This document shows, piece by piece, positions 23,685-30,851 of a DNA stretch of 38,138 nt (within the stretch, counting starts at the first letter, position 1; each line of letters opens with the position of its first letter). The stretch is taken from positions 1 through 38,138 of the forward strand of contig JAFLSO010000019.1 in the NCBI GenBank assembly GCA_022510925.1, in the 5' to 3' direction. The position numbers and the translations under genes are program-made. The stretch is from Treponema sp. Its GTDB lineage: Bacteria > Spirochaetota > Spirochaetia > Treponematales > Treponemataceae. The notes beneath the pieces were generated by a model. The model saw only the letters and a program-made list of their open reading frames with translations. It was not told where the DNA came from and ran no database searches.

Positions 23685-25643
23685 ATGAATTCTGTAAAGA
23701 AATTTTTTATGCTCATAGGCTCGGCCGTCATGGCTGCATCTCTTTTCACCGGCTGTCCGTCCGGTGGCGGGCCAGGATACCCTTCCATGACGCTGGTCCT
23801 GTCTTTCTCCGGGACCAGCGCCGCTTCCGCTACTAAGGCGGTCCTTACATACGGCTCAAGCAGCGATGAGTCTGTTACAGAAATCCTTACGGCCTCCGTA
23901 TCCGCAAGCAAAGCGACATTCACTCTGAACGGTAATTTAAAAAACTCCTCTGGCTGGCTTAAAATCTACGGCCTGAGCGTCTACAGCGGGGACACGCTCC
24001 TTTCCTCCGCTATCTCCGGGAGCGACCCGTGGTTTGAGTTTAAAGAGGACTTCTCCAAGACAATCTCCTACACGCTCTCCCCCTTATCATCTGATAAAAT
24101 TGACATGGAGGACCTTTCTGTGGAACTGGACGAGAATTTCCTGCGCGGATTCGATGCCTCGTATGTGGACTGGTACGAGAAAGACTGCAATGTGGTGTTC
24201 AAGGACACTGACGGAACCGATAAGGACTTTTTCAAAATCCTTGCCGGTCATGGCGTGAACACAGTGCGCCTGCGTATCTGGAACGACCCGTCGCAGTTCT
24301 CTTCAAGCGTTAACGGCGGCATGAACGACCTGGAGCGCACCGTGCGCATGGCCAGGCGTGTTAAGGAGGCGGGGCTTAGCCTTATGCTGGACTTCCACTA
24401 CAGCGACACGTTCGCGGACCCCGGAAGGCAGATTGTGCCCGCCGCGTGGAGGAATCTGAAAAGCGCGGATGAGGTGGCCGATGCTCTGCGCGGCTACACC
24501 ACGGAAGTCCTTTCCGCCATAAAAAATCAGGCGGGAATAACACCCTCTTACGTGCAGGTGGGTAACGAGATTAACCCCGGCATGATGATTCATAAGGAGG
24601 GCAAGAGCAAGAGCGACAACACAGCGAGCGGCTCTTTCGCTTATGCCGGCACCAGCGGCTCTTCTGCGGCCAATCTTGTTAAATACCTGAGCGCGGGCGC
24701 GGATGCCGTTCATGACTTTGACCCGAAGATAAAAGTGGTGATTCACCTTGCGTCTGCGAGCAATGGCGGCGACCTCTCATGGTTCTTTAACCGCATTAAA
24801 GATGTGGATTATGATGTCATCGGCCTTTCGTACTATCCGTGGGAAAGCTCGCACGGAACGATTGCCAGTCTTAAAAAGAACATATCCTCGCTTAAAAGCA
24901 CGTTCAAAAAGGATGTGATTGTGGCCGAGTGCTCCGCACACTGGAAGGATGACAGCGACAAGTCCGCGCAGAATTACACATGGCAGCACATGAAGGATCC
25001 CGCGACAGGGAGCGTATACTCCGACCTTACGACCGCGACCAGCGGAAGCAAAACTTATGTGGTCGGCTCGGTGCAGAACCAGGCGAACGTAATCCGCCAC
25101 ATAATCGAGGAGACTGCGGCCTCCGGCGGAACAGGAGTGTTCACATGGGGCGGCGATTTGTACGGCAACTACAAGTGGGGCATGTTCGACGGCTCGGGCG
25201 TGGCGCTCGGCAGTATGGACGTGCTCGGCATAAGCTCCGGCTCGGGCAACGGTGCGGAGGATACCGACTATGCTCTTGGCACCACAGTGGATTATAAGGC
25301 TGACGGCAAGCTGTCCCTGTTTGCGCCCGCAAAACTTTTTGCGGAGGCCTCCTCGATAACGGTATCAGTCACGGATGCGGACTGGTTAAGTTGTGGTGAA
25401 AAATATAGATGGCTTGGTATTTATTCAGGTGTCGCTTCCGATGGTAGCTGGACGAATGAAGTAGCGATTATTAACTATAATTATAGTGGTGCTAGTGGCT
25501 CCGAGATCTCTTTCGGCTCTGTGACGCTCTCATCATCATCGTCAGACGAGAAGTCTGCTGCCTTCTCCGCCATAAAAGCCAACGGCCTTTACATTGCGGG
25601 CGAGAGCGGGCTTACCGCAAAAGTCAAAGTCACCGCCGAATAA
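23685..25643 (+). CDS. GH53 endo-beta-1,4-galactanase lipoprotein
   Basis: The second galactanase of the locus (about 652 aa) is a lipoprotein (lipobox LFTGC, Cys24), so it is membrane-anchored, perhaps on the cell surface. Module A (about 34-131) and module B (about 541-651) are shared with the lipoprotein just upstream. The GH53 barrel lies between them: FLRGFDASYVDWYE, NTVRLRIWNDP, MLDFHYSDTFADPGRQ, acid/base Glu295 in QVGNEINPG, nucleophile Glu415 in VIVAECSAHW. Several loops are longer than in the first GH53, including a Ser/Gly-rich insert near 305-330. The ATG at 23685 is chosen over 23658 because CCGGAGG lies four bases upstream and the lipoprotein signal then begins directly. An AT-rich patch lies in module B (about 25385-25500). 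Confidence 0.92.
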   Translation: MNSVKKFFMLIGSAVMAASLFTGCPSGGGPGYPSMTLVLSFSGTSAASATKAVLTYGSSSDESVTEILTASVSASKATFTLNGNLKNSSGWLKIYGLSVYSGDTLLSSAISGSDPWFEFKEDFSKTISYTLSPLSSDKIDMEDLSVELDENFLRGFDASYVDWYEKDCNVVFKDTDGTDKDFFKILAGHGVNTVRLRIWNDPSQFSSSVNGGMNDLERTVRMARRVKEAGLSLMLDFHYSDTFADPGRQIVPAAWRNLKSADEVADALRGYTTEVLSAIKNQAGITPSYVQVGNEINPGMMIHKEGKSKSDNTASGSFAYAGTSGSSAANLVKYLSAGADAVHDFDPKIKVVIHLASASNGGDLSWFFNRIKDVDYDVIGLSYYPWESSHGTIASLKKNISSLKSTFKKDVIVAECSAHWKDDSDKSAQNYTWQHMKDPATGSVYSDLTTATSGSKTYVVGSVQNQANVIRHIIEETAASGGTGVFTWGGDLYGNYKWGMFDGSGVALGSMDVLGISSGSGNGAEDTDYALGTTVDYKADGKLSLFAPAKLFAEASSITVSVTDADWLSCGEKYRWLGIYSGVASDGSWTNEVAIINYNYSGASGSEISFGSVTLSSSSSDEKSAAFSAIKANGLYIAGESGLTAKVKVTAE

Positions 25644-25774
25644 CCGCCTCTTGCTCTGCCGTCCGTCTGCCCCGCCTTCTCGCGCGTCTTCTGAATCATC
25701 TCGTCCTGCAACGCCATGATTCGCCGCGCGTAGTCCGCCGCGAGCAGCCGGATGATGTAGGTTTCGATGAACAT
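25589..25774 (-). CDS. Small ORF of unknown function, leaderless promoter
   Basis: A 61-codon frame starting MFIETYIIRLLAADYARR. The last third is antisense to the 3' end of the GH53 gene. I recognise no family. The reason to list it is its start: an extended -10 (TGC-TATAAT) exactly six bases before the ATG, as at rpoN and others here. It may be a remnant of a longer gene cut when this accessory segment was inserted. Confidence 0.35.
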   Translation of the reverse strand: MFIETYIIRLLAADYARRIMALQDEMIQKTREKAGQTDGRARGGYSAVTLTFAVSPLSPAM

Positions 25775-25780
25775 GGGGGA

Positions 25781-25789
25781 ATTATAGCA
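25781..25789 (-). promoter_or_regulatory. Extended -10 promoter of the small ORF, leaderless type
   Basis: TGC-TATAAT on the minus strand, six bases before the ATG at 25774. Confidence 0.4.
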
Positions 25790-25883
25790 TGGAATGGGGC
25801 GGCGGGGCTATACGCTGCGGGCATAGTCGCTTGCAAAACTAGCATTGTACAAAATCCCACGCCGCCGCTACAATCAACTCATC

Positions 25884-26561
25884 TCACAAACCCACACATT
25901 CACGGAGGACAATCCCATGAGAAAACTCATCGCAATCACAACCGCGCTGCTCGCGCTCTCGGCGGCGGGCGCGCAGACAAAGGCGAGCCGGGAAATCCCG
26001 AAGGACGGCACGAAAGTGAACCTCTTTTTCGGGGAAAAGCGCATCCCCGCCGTGCTGAACGGCAGCACCACCGCCCGCGAGCTGCTCGCGCGGCTTCCAT
26101 GGTCGGTGAGGCTCACACGCTACGAAGTCGATTTCTGCGGCGTCATCGGCGCGGACGACTTCACGCTCCACCGGGACGAGGTGCGGCGCGGCTGGAAGAA
26201 CGGCGACATCTGCTTCACGGCGGACGGCACCTACTTCTCCGTCCTCTTCATAGAACACAACGTCGTCCGAGTCCGGCAGCTCATCATCGATTTCGGCGGC
26301 CTCAAGAGAAACGCCGATGCTGCGGATGTCATTCAAAAACTTTCCGATTATCGGCTTTGAAATTCTGAACTCGGGGCGTGACATCACTTCCTTGTATTCA
26401 TCGAGAATGTCGTCATTAAAAACCGGGATGATTTTGTTCTTCTTGTCAAGGAGCAGGGAAAGTACTTTGAGCGGAACGGAATCCTCTACTTTGTTTTTCC
26501 GCATGACGGAAATGAACGCCGAGACGATTATGTTCGTGTCCGCCACGACATAGCACTTCAT
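25884..26561 (-). pseudogene. PIN-domain toxin gene, 3' truncated
   Basis: The first 105 codons (26561 down to about 26247) are a PIN-domain ribonuclease toxin of the COG1569 type: VADTNIIVSAF with the first catalytic Asp8, LDEYKEVMSRPEF with an acidic residue, and DSDDVVFYE. The family normally continues with a segment around LVTGN-x-KHFP carrying the last acidic site. Here the frame instead runs on for 120 codons antisense to the cyclophilin-like gene, giving an Arg/Glu/Ala-rich tail unlike any PIN protein. The toxin is therefore probably inactive. Its ATG overlaps the antitoxin stop (ATGA), so the pair is translationally coupled. Confidence 0.7.
25917..26360 (+). CDS. Exported cyclophilin-like fold protein, 3' end replaced
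   Basis: About 147 residues with a signal peptide (MRKLIAITTALLALSAAGAQ). Residues about 30-112 resemble the bacterial cyclophilin-like domain family (COG2164 / Cyclophil_like2): NLFFGEKRIPAVLNGSTTARELLARLPW, then WKNGDICFTADGTYFSVLF. The last 35 residues are encoded antisense to the PIN toxin gene and do not look like the family's normal ending, so the gene was probably truncated and fused at about 26250. The ATG at 25917 is chosen because GGAGG lies just upstream and a signal peptide follows. The function is unknown. Codon use is much GC-richer than the lipoprotein genes upstream. Confidence 0.55.
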   Translation: MRKLIAITTALLALSAAGAQTKASREIPKDGTKVNLFFGEKRIPAVLNGSTTARELLARLPWSVRLTRYEVDFCGVIGADDFTLHRDEVRRGWKNGDICFTADGTYFSVLFIEHNVVRVRQLIIDFGGLKRNADAADVIQKLSDYRL

Positions 26562-26860
26562 TTAGCCTCCTTTTTGCTCTTGCGGTAGTCGGCGATGATT
26601 GCGTTAATCTCATCGAGCGTCATGTCGGCCGTTCCGTTTTTAATCGAATCCCTGCGGGCCTGCATGATGTTCTCCATCGCGTCCTCGTAACTGTAAGTGC
26701 TCTCCGCGCTCACGGAGAACGGGATTCCGCCCACCTGCACCGAGCGCGTGAAGAACATCCGCACGGCGGAGGAGAGGTCCAGCCCCAGCCCCTCGTACAC
26801 CTTCGTAACTTTCTGCTTCAAAGCCTCATCAACCCGCACCTGCACAAGCGCACCTGCCAT
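26558..26860 (-). CDS. RelB/DinJ-family antitoxin
   Basis: A 100-residue protein with the ribbon-helix-helix N-terminus typical of RelB/DinJ: VQVRVDEALKQKVTKVYEGLGLDLSSAVRMFFTRSV, then GGIPF. The C-terminal part (about 55-100) would wrap the toxin. The ATG at 26860 follows GGAGGT, which rules out the longer frame from 26959. The stop overlaps the PIN gene start by four bases. A RelB antitoxin with a COG1569-type PIN partner is a known pairing. A perfect palindrome over its -10 box supports autoregulation. Confidence 0.85.
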   Translation of the reverse strand: MAGALVQVRVDEALKQKVTKVYEGLGLDLSSAVRMFFTRSVQVGGIPFSVSAESTYSYEDAMENIMQARRDSIKNGTADMTLDEINAIIADYRKSKKEAK

Positions 26861-26887
26861 AACCGTACCTCCAAAAAACGTTTGTAA

Positions 26888-26901
26888 TGCATTATAATGC
26901 A
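26888..26901 (-). promoter_or_regulatory. Palindromic operator and -10 box of the antitoxin gene
   Basis: TGCATTATAATGCA is a perfect 14-base palindrome containing TATAAT, with extra TGCAT words alongside. This suits binding by the ribbon-helix-helix antitoxin. Confidence 0.65.
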
Positions 26902-26952
26902 GATGCATGATATTTTCAAGGCGTGACGCTGTAATTCTTGTCCTGAATGCGC

Positions 26953-27004
26953 TTGACATTCACGCGAAATCAGTGAAAATATATGGGAGTCAACTCGCGT
27001 TGAT
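26953..27004 (+). promoter_or_regulatory. Promoter and operator of the LacI-family gene
   Basis: TTGACA (26953-26958), an AT-rich -10 region near 26976-26983, then GTCAACTCGCGTTGAT (26989-27004). This is the same palindrome type as at 18094, implying autoregulation. Confidence 0.65.
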
Positions 27005-27034
27005 TAGGTTCCGCGCGGGAAAAGAGGGGAAGTT

Positions 27035-28072
27035 ATGGCCGGGGAAAAACAGGTCACCGTCACACAGAATGACGTTGCCAGAGAGGCCGGGGTAACCCGC
27101 AGCATGGTGAGCTACGTTATAAGCGGAAACACGGAGCGCTCTGTCGCTCCCGAGACACGCAGGCGCATACTGGATGCCATAGAGAGGCTGGGGTACAGGC
27201 CCAACAAGGCGGCGCAGGCCCTGCAGCAGGGTGACGTGGCCATGGCGCAGAAGCATATAGGGGTGGTGCTGTGCTCGCCGGATGTATTCAGGAGGCCGTA
27301 CTACGCGGAGATTATAGAGGGCATACACACGGCGGCGCATGAGAACGGCTGCCAGGTAAGGTTCATACGTTTCTTTGAGGAGCTTAAGAATCCCGTTCTG
27401 TTCAATGAGCTTATCCACGAGGAGGAGATCGGGGGGCTTATCCTGGTGTCCACCGACCAGATAATCAAAGGTGAGGACGATTACGCCATAATCGAGAGAA
27501 TCAGGGAGCGCATAAAGAAGATAGTCTGCATAGAGTGGCGGTACGAGGGGCTGACCAGCATCTGCTTTGACCGCAGGGAGAGCGCCCGGAAGGCGGCGGA
27601 CTATCTGTTCCTGCGCGGATACACAGACGTGGCCTATCTGGGGCAGAACGATGCCAGGGTGGCCGGCGTGCAGATGTCATTGCAGTCGCACGGATTTGAC
27701 TTTTCCATTGAGAGCTTCTATCTGGCTCAGGCGTTCACCATGGCCGGGGCGTATGACTCGCTTAAGTCCGTGCATAAAAAAAGGGGCTCCCTTCCGCGCG
27801 CCCTTGTGTGTGGCTCCGACGAGGTGGCCATGGGCGTGCTGTGCTACCTTAGCGAGGAGAGAATCGCGGTGCCGCAGGACGTGGCTGTCATAAGCATAGA
27901 CAACATAGAGATGAGCGGTTACACGAATCCCCCGCTGACCACCATAAACGTGCAGAAGCGCTCCATGGGAAGCCGCGCCGTGGAGCTTATAGTGAACGGA
28001 AGCGCACGGCAGGGCGAGAACGCGCTGGACATAACCCTGCCCACTAACATAGTGGAGCGTAAGTCCTGCTAG
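27035..28072 (+). CDS. LacI-family transcriptional repressor of the galactan locus
   Basis: A 345-residue LacI/GalR regulator. Residues about 5-55 are the helix-turn-helix and hinge: VTQNDVAREAGVTRSMVSYVISGN, RRRILDAIERLGYRPNKAAQAL. Residues about 70-345 are the periplasmic-binding-protein-like effector domain (IGVVLCSPDV, DVAYLGQND, ALVCGSDEVAMGVLCYL, VISIDNIEMSGYTNPPLTTI). By analogy with GanR of Bacillus it probably binds galacto-oligosaccharide or galactose (inference). Matching palindromes lie before its own gene, before the first GH53 and before the importer. GAGGGGA precedes the ATG. Confidence 0.9.
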   Translation: MAGEKQVTVTQNDVAREAGVTRSMVSYVISGNTERSVAPETRRRILDAIERLGYRPNKAAQALQQGDVAMAQKHIGVVLCSPDVFRRPYYAEIIEGIHTAAHENGCQVRFIRFFEELKNPVLFNELIHEEEIGGLILVSTDQIIKGEDDYAIIERIRERIKKIVCIEWRYEGLTSICFDRRESARKAADYLFLRGYTDVAYLGQNDARVAGVQMSLQSHGFDFSIESFYLAQAFTMAGAYDSLKSVHKKRGSLPRALVCGSDEVAMGVLCYLSEERIAVPQDVAVISIDNIEMSGYTNPPLTTINVQKRSMGSRAVELIVNGSARQGENALDITLPTNIVERKSC

Positions 28073-28157
28073 CGGCGCCCTCACATTTCCTGTCCGCGGA
28101 ATCCCATGCCAGCTAGCCGTAAGGCTTTAAATCCTCAGGAAAACGTAAAAATAAAAT

Positions 28158-28200
28158 TTGACAAGTGTAATCAACACGTGTAAAATATACGTGTTGATTA
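28158..28200 (+). promoter_or_regulatory. Promoter and paired operator half-sites of the importer operon
   Basis: TTGACA (28158-28163), 17 bases, TAAAAT (28181-28186). Perfect 12-base arms TAATCAACACGT (28168-28179) and ACGTGTTGATTA (28189-28200) flank the -10 box. Each arm contains one half of the compact operator found at 18094, but the centre is nine bases wide instead of two to four. Confidence 0.75.
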
Positions 28201-28226
28201 TGATCAGTGTTTCACTAGGAGGAATT

Positions 28227-29435
28227 ATGAGAAAACCTGCATTCTTGGCGCTCGCGGCCTGTGCCGCGCTTGGCGTCCTGCTTTCCGGCTGCTCCAAAAA
28301 GCCCGCCGGTAAATCTTCCGACGGAACCGTCACGCTTACCGTGTGGGAGAGCCTGGATGGTCCCGATGAATTCATAAGGCAGGCGGGGGCGGCCTATACG
28401 AAGATAAATCCCGGCGTGAGGATACGCTATGTGAACGTGGAGCTGGGTGATGCGGCCGGACAGATAGCCCTGGACGGCCCCGGCGGAGTGGGACCGGATG
28501 TATTCGCCGCGCCCCACGATAAGCTCGGCGAGCTTGTGAACGGCGGCCATGTGCTTGCCACTGAGGATGCCGATGACGTGCGCGCCTCCGTCCTGGATGT
28601 ATGCGCGGACGCCCTTACATACGACGGCGTAATGTACGGCTATCCTGTCAGCGCCGAGACCTACGCGCTCTTCTATAACAAGGACCTTATAAGCGAGGAC
28701 GATGTGCCCGCCTCATGGGAGGAGCTCTCGGAGACGGTAAAGAAGTTCAACGCGAAGAATCCTGGAAAGTACGGTTTCGTGATGGACGTGGGCAACGGCT
28801 ACTACACCATCATATTCACCACCGCCAACGAGAACAGGCTTTTCGGCGAGAGCGGAGATGACACGGAGCACACGAACATAAACACCCCCGCCTCAGTGCG
28901 CGGCATGAAATTCTTCCAGAGCCTGCGCTCCGTGCTTAACGTGCCCGCCGCGGACTTGGGCACCGCCACCAGCGACGCCGCGTTCCAGAGCGGAAACGCA
29001 GCCATGCACATAACCGGCCTTTGGAACGTGAAGCCGTTCCAGGACGCGGGCATAAGCTTCGGCGTGTCACCGCTTCCGTCATTGCCGGGAGACAGCCATC
29101 CCGCATCGTCTTTCAGCGGGACCAGGGCCATGTTCGTGAGCGCGTACAGCGACCATCCGCAGGAGGCCGCGGACTTCGCCAGGTTCCTTACCAGCGCCGA
29201 GATGCAGAGGCTCCGCTTTGACCTTACGGGAGCCATGCCCAGCGTCAGCATAGAGGTAGACAGCCCCTACATGCCGGGATTCCTGGCCCAGCTTGAGTAC
29301 GCGTTCCCCATGCCGTCAATCCCCGCCATGGGCTCTTACTGGGAGGCCATGGCAAACGCCTCAAAGAACATTTGGGACGGCGCAGACGTTCAGAAAGAGC
29401 TGGATGCCTGTAACGCGGCCATCATAGGCAAGTAG
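28227..29435 (+). CDS. ABC sugar-binding lipoprotein (galacto-oligosaccharide, MalE/GanS type)
   Basis: The binding component of a carbohydrate importer (about 402 aa). Signal with lipobox LLSGC (Cys about 20). The mature part is a type I solute-binding fold of family SBP_bac_1: VTLTVWESLDGPDEFIRQAGAAY, then VGPDVFAAPHDKLGELV, YGYPVSAETYALFYNKDL, and AAMHITGLWNVKPFQDAGISFGVSPLP. The ATG at 28227 is chosen for its AGGAGG site; the longer frame would start within the operator. It is followed by two permease genes. The substrate is inferred from the GH53 and GH35 neighbours. Confidence 0.9.
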   Translation: MRKPAFLALAACAALGVLLSGCSKKPAGKSSDGTVTLTVWESLDGPDEFIRQAGAAYTKINPGVRIRYVNVELGDAAGQIALDGPGGVGPDVFAAPHDKLGELVNGGHVLATEDADDVRASVLDVCADALTYDGVMYGYPVSAETYALFYNKDLISEDDVPASWEELSETVKKFNAKNPGKYGFVMDVGNGYYTIIFTTANENRLFGESGDDTEHTNINTPASVRGMKFFQSLRSVLNVPAADLGTATSDAAFQSGNAAMHITGLWNVKPFQDAGISFGVSPLPSLPGDSHPASSFSGTRAMFVSAYSDHPQEAADFARFLTSAEMQRLRFDLTGAMPSVSIEVDSPYMPGFLAQLEYAFPMPSIPAMGSYWEAMANASKNIWDGADVQKELDACNAAIIGK

Positions 29436-29445
29436 ATGATTTCAT

Positions 29446-29517
29446 GGCGCCCTGCTGAGCATGATTTTTGCGGAAATCTCAGGCTTAGGGAATTTGCTCA
29501 GGGCGCCGTTATTTTTT
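29446..29517 (+). terminator. Long stem-loop between binding-protein and permease genes
   Basis: GGCGCCCTG (29446-29454) pairs with CAGGGCGCC (29499-29507), extended by AGCA/TGCT after a bulge and followed by GTTATTTTTT. Such structures commonly give partial termination and protect the upstream binding-protein mRNA. Confidence 0.65.
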
Positions 29518-29534
29518 GCTGATAGGAGTCTGTT

Positions 29535-30851
29535 ATGCGGATAGAAAGCGACGGAAGCTCAAGGAAAAAAGTGCGGACCGCCGCCTCATGCTTTATGGGG
29601 CTGGGGCATCTGCTCTATCTTAAGGAATATGTAAAAGGCGCGTTGTTTGCGGCAGTTGAGGTGCTTTTCCTGGCCTGCTCTCCGTTCCTTGTAAAGAAAA
29701 TCGTGGACCTGGTTACGCTGGGCTATCCGCAGCCGGATCTGCCTGTCAGGGAGCGCAGCAACTCCATGTTCATGCTCATAGACGGAATCCTGATTCTGGC
29801 GGTGATTGCTGTCTTTGTGGCGCTGTACGTCATATCGGTGCGCAGCGCGGGCGCGTCATACAGGACGTACTGCATAACCAAGCGTTTCGCCTCGCAGAAG
29901 AATGAGCTTAAGGAGACAGGAAACCGCGCGTTCCCGCTTCTGGGCCTTGCGCCGTGCGTAATCATGCTTCTGATATTCGTGGTGGTCCCGCTTGTGTTCA
30001 GCATAGCGGTGGCGTTCACTAACTACTCTGCGCCAAACCATATTCCGCCGAACAACACCGTGGACTGGGTGGGCATGCAGAACTTCAAGGAGCTGATGCT
30101 CGGCGGCACTTCCTGGTCCAAGGGCTTCGTGAGGATAGCGGTGTGGACCCTGGTGTGGGCGGTCCTGTCCACGTTCACGTGCTACTTCTGCGGGCTTCTG
30201 GTGGCGGTGCAGCTTAAGGAGAGCGGAATAAAATTCGCCTCCGCGTTCAGGTTCATATTCATACTGCCGTATGCCGTGCCAAGCGTCATAACCATGCTTG
30301 TGTGGCGCAATCTTCTGAACGGAACGTTCGGCACGGTGAACAGGACCCTGCAGGCGCTGGGCTGGCTCCAGGGTACCATACCGTGGTTAGGTAATGCCAC
30401 TCTGGCGCAGGTCATGTGCATAGTTATAAACCTGTGGGCGGGATTCGGATATTTCATGATGCTCTCCATGGGCACCATGACCGCCATACCTCAGGACATG
30501 TTCGAGGCCGCGCGCATAGACGGTGCGTCCAACAGCCAGATTCTGCGCCACATAACGTTCCCTCTGGTTTTATATCAGACTATGCCGCTCATCATAATGA
30601 GCTTCACGCATAACATAAACAACTTCGGAATAATATACTTCCTGACAGGCGGAGATCCCACAGTCAAGGACAGTACCACCACGCTGGCGGGAGGCACGGA
30701 CATCCTTGTTACATGGATTTACAAGCTGACCATTGGCCTGCAGAAATACAACTACGCTTCTGTGATAGCGGTTCTTATATTCGTGGCGCTCGCTCCGTTC
30801 GCAGTGTACCAGTTTAAGAACACCAAAGCCTACAAGGAGGGCGAAGTATGA
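29535..30851 (+). CDS. ABC sugar permease, MalF/GanP type
   Basis: A 438-residue inner-membrane subunit. The N-terminal part has the hydrophobic hairpin seen in MalF-like proteins of Gram-positive galactan and maltodextrin importers (HLLYLKEYVKGALF, then two membrane segments). The BPD_transp_1 core (about 210-430) includes the EAA loop EAARIDGASNSQILRHITFPL, which docks the ATPase. About eight membrane segments are visible. TAGGAG precedes the ATG. The gene overlaps the next permease gene by four bases. Confidence 0.93.
   Translation: MRIESDGSSRKKVRTAASCFMGLGHLLYLKEYVKGALFAAVEVLFLACSPFLVKKIVDLVTLGYPQPDLPVRERSNSMFMLIDGILILAVIAVFVALYVISVRSAGASYRTYCITKRFASQKNELKETGNRAFPLLGLAPCVIMLLIFVVVPLVFSIAVAFTNYSAPNHIPPNNTVDWVGMQNFKELMLGGTSWSKGFVRIAVWTLVWAVLSTFTCYFCGLLVAVQLKESGIKFASAFRFIFILPYAVPSVITMLVWRNLLNGTFGTVNRTLQALGWLQGTIPWLGNATLAQVMCIVINLWAGFGYFMMLSMGTMTAIPQDMFEAARIDGASNSQILRHITFPLVLYQTMPLIIMSFTHNINNFGIIYFLTGGDPTVKDSTTTLAGGTDILVTWIYKLTIGLQKYNYASVIAVLIFVALAPFAVYQFKNTKAYKEGEV

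Noticed and set aside
26247-26561. A functional PIN toxin
   Set aside because: The C-terminal segment with the last acidic residue of the family is missing and replaced by antisense sequence of another gene.
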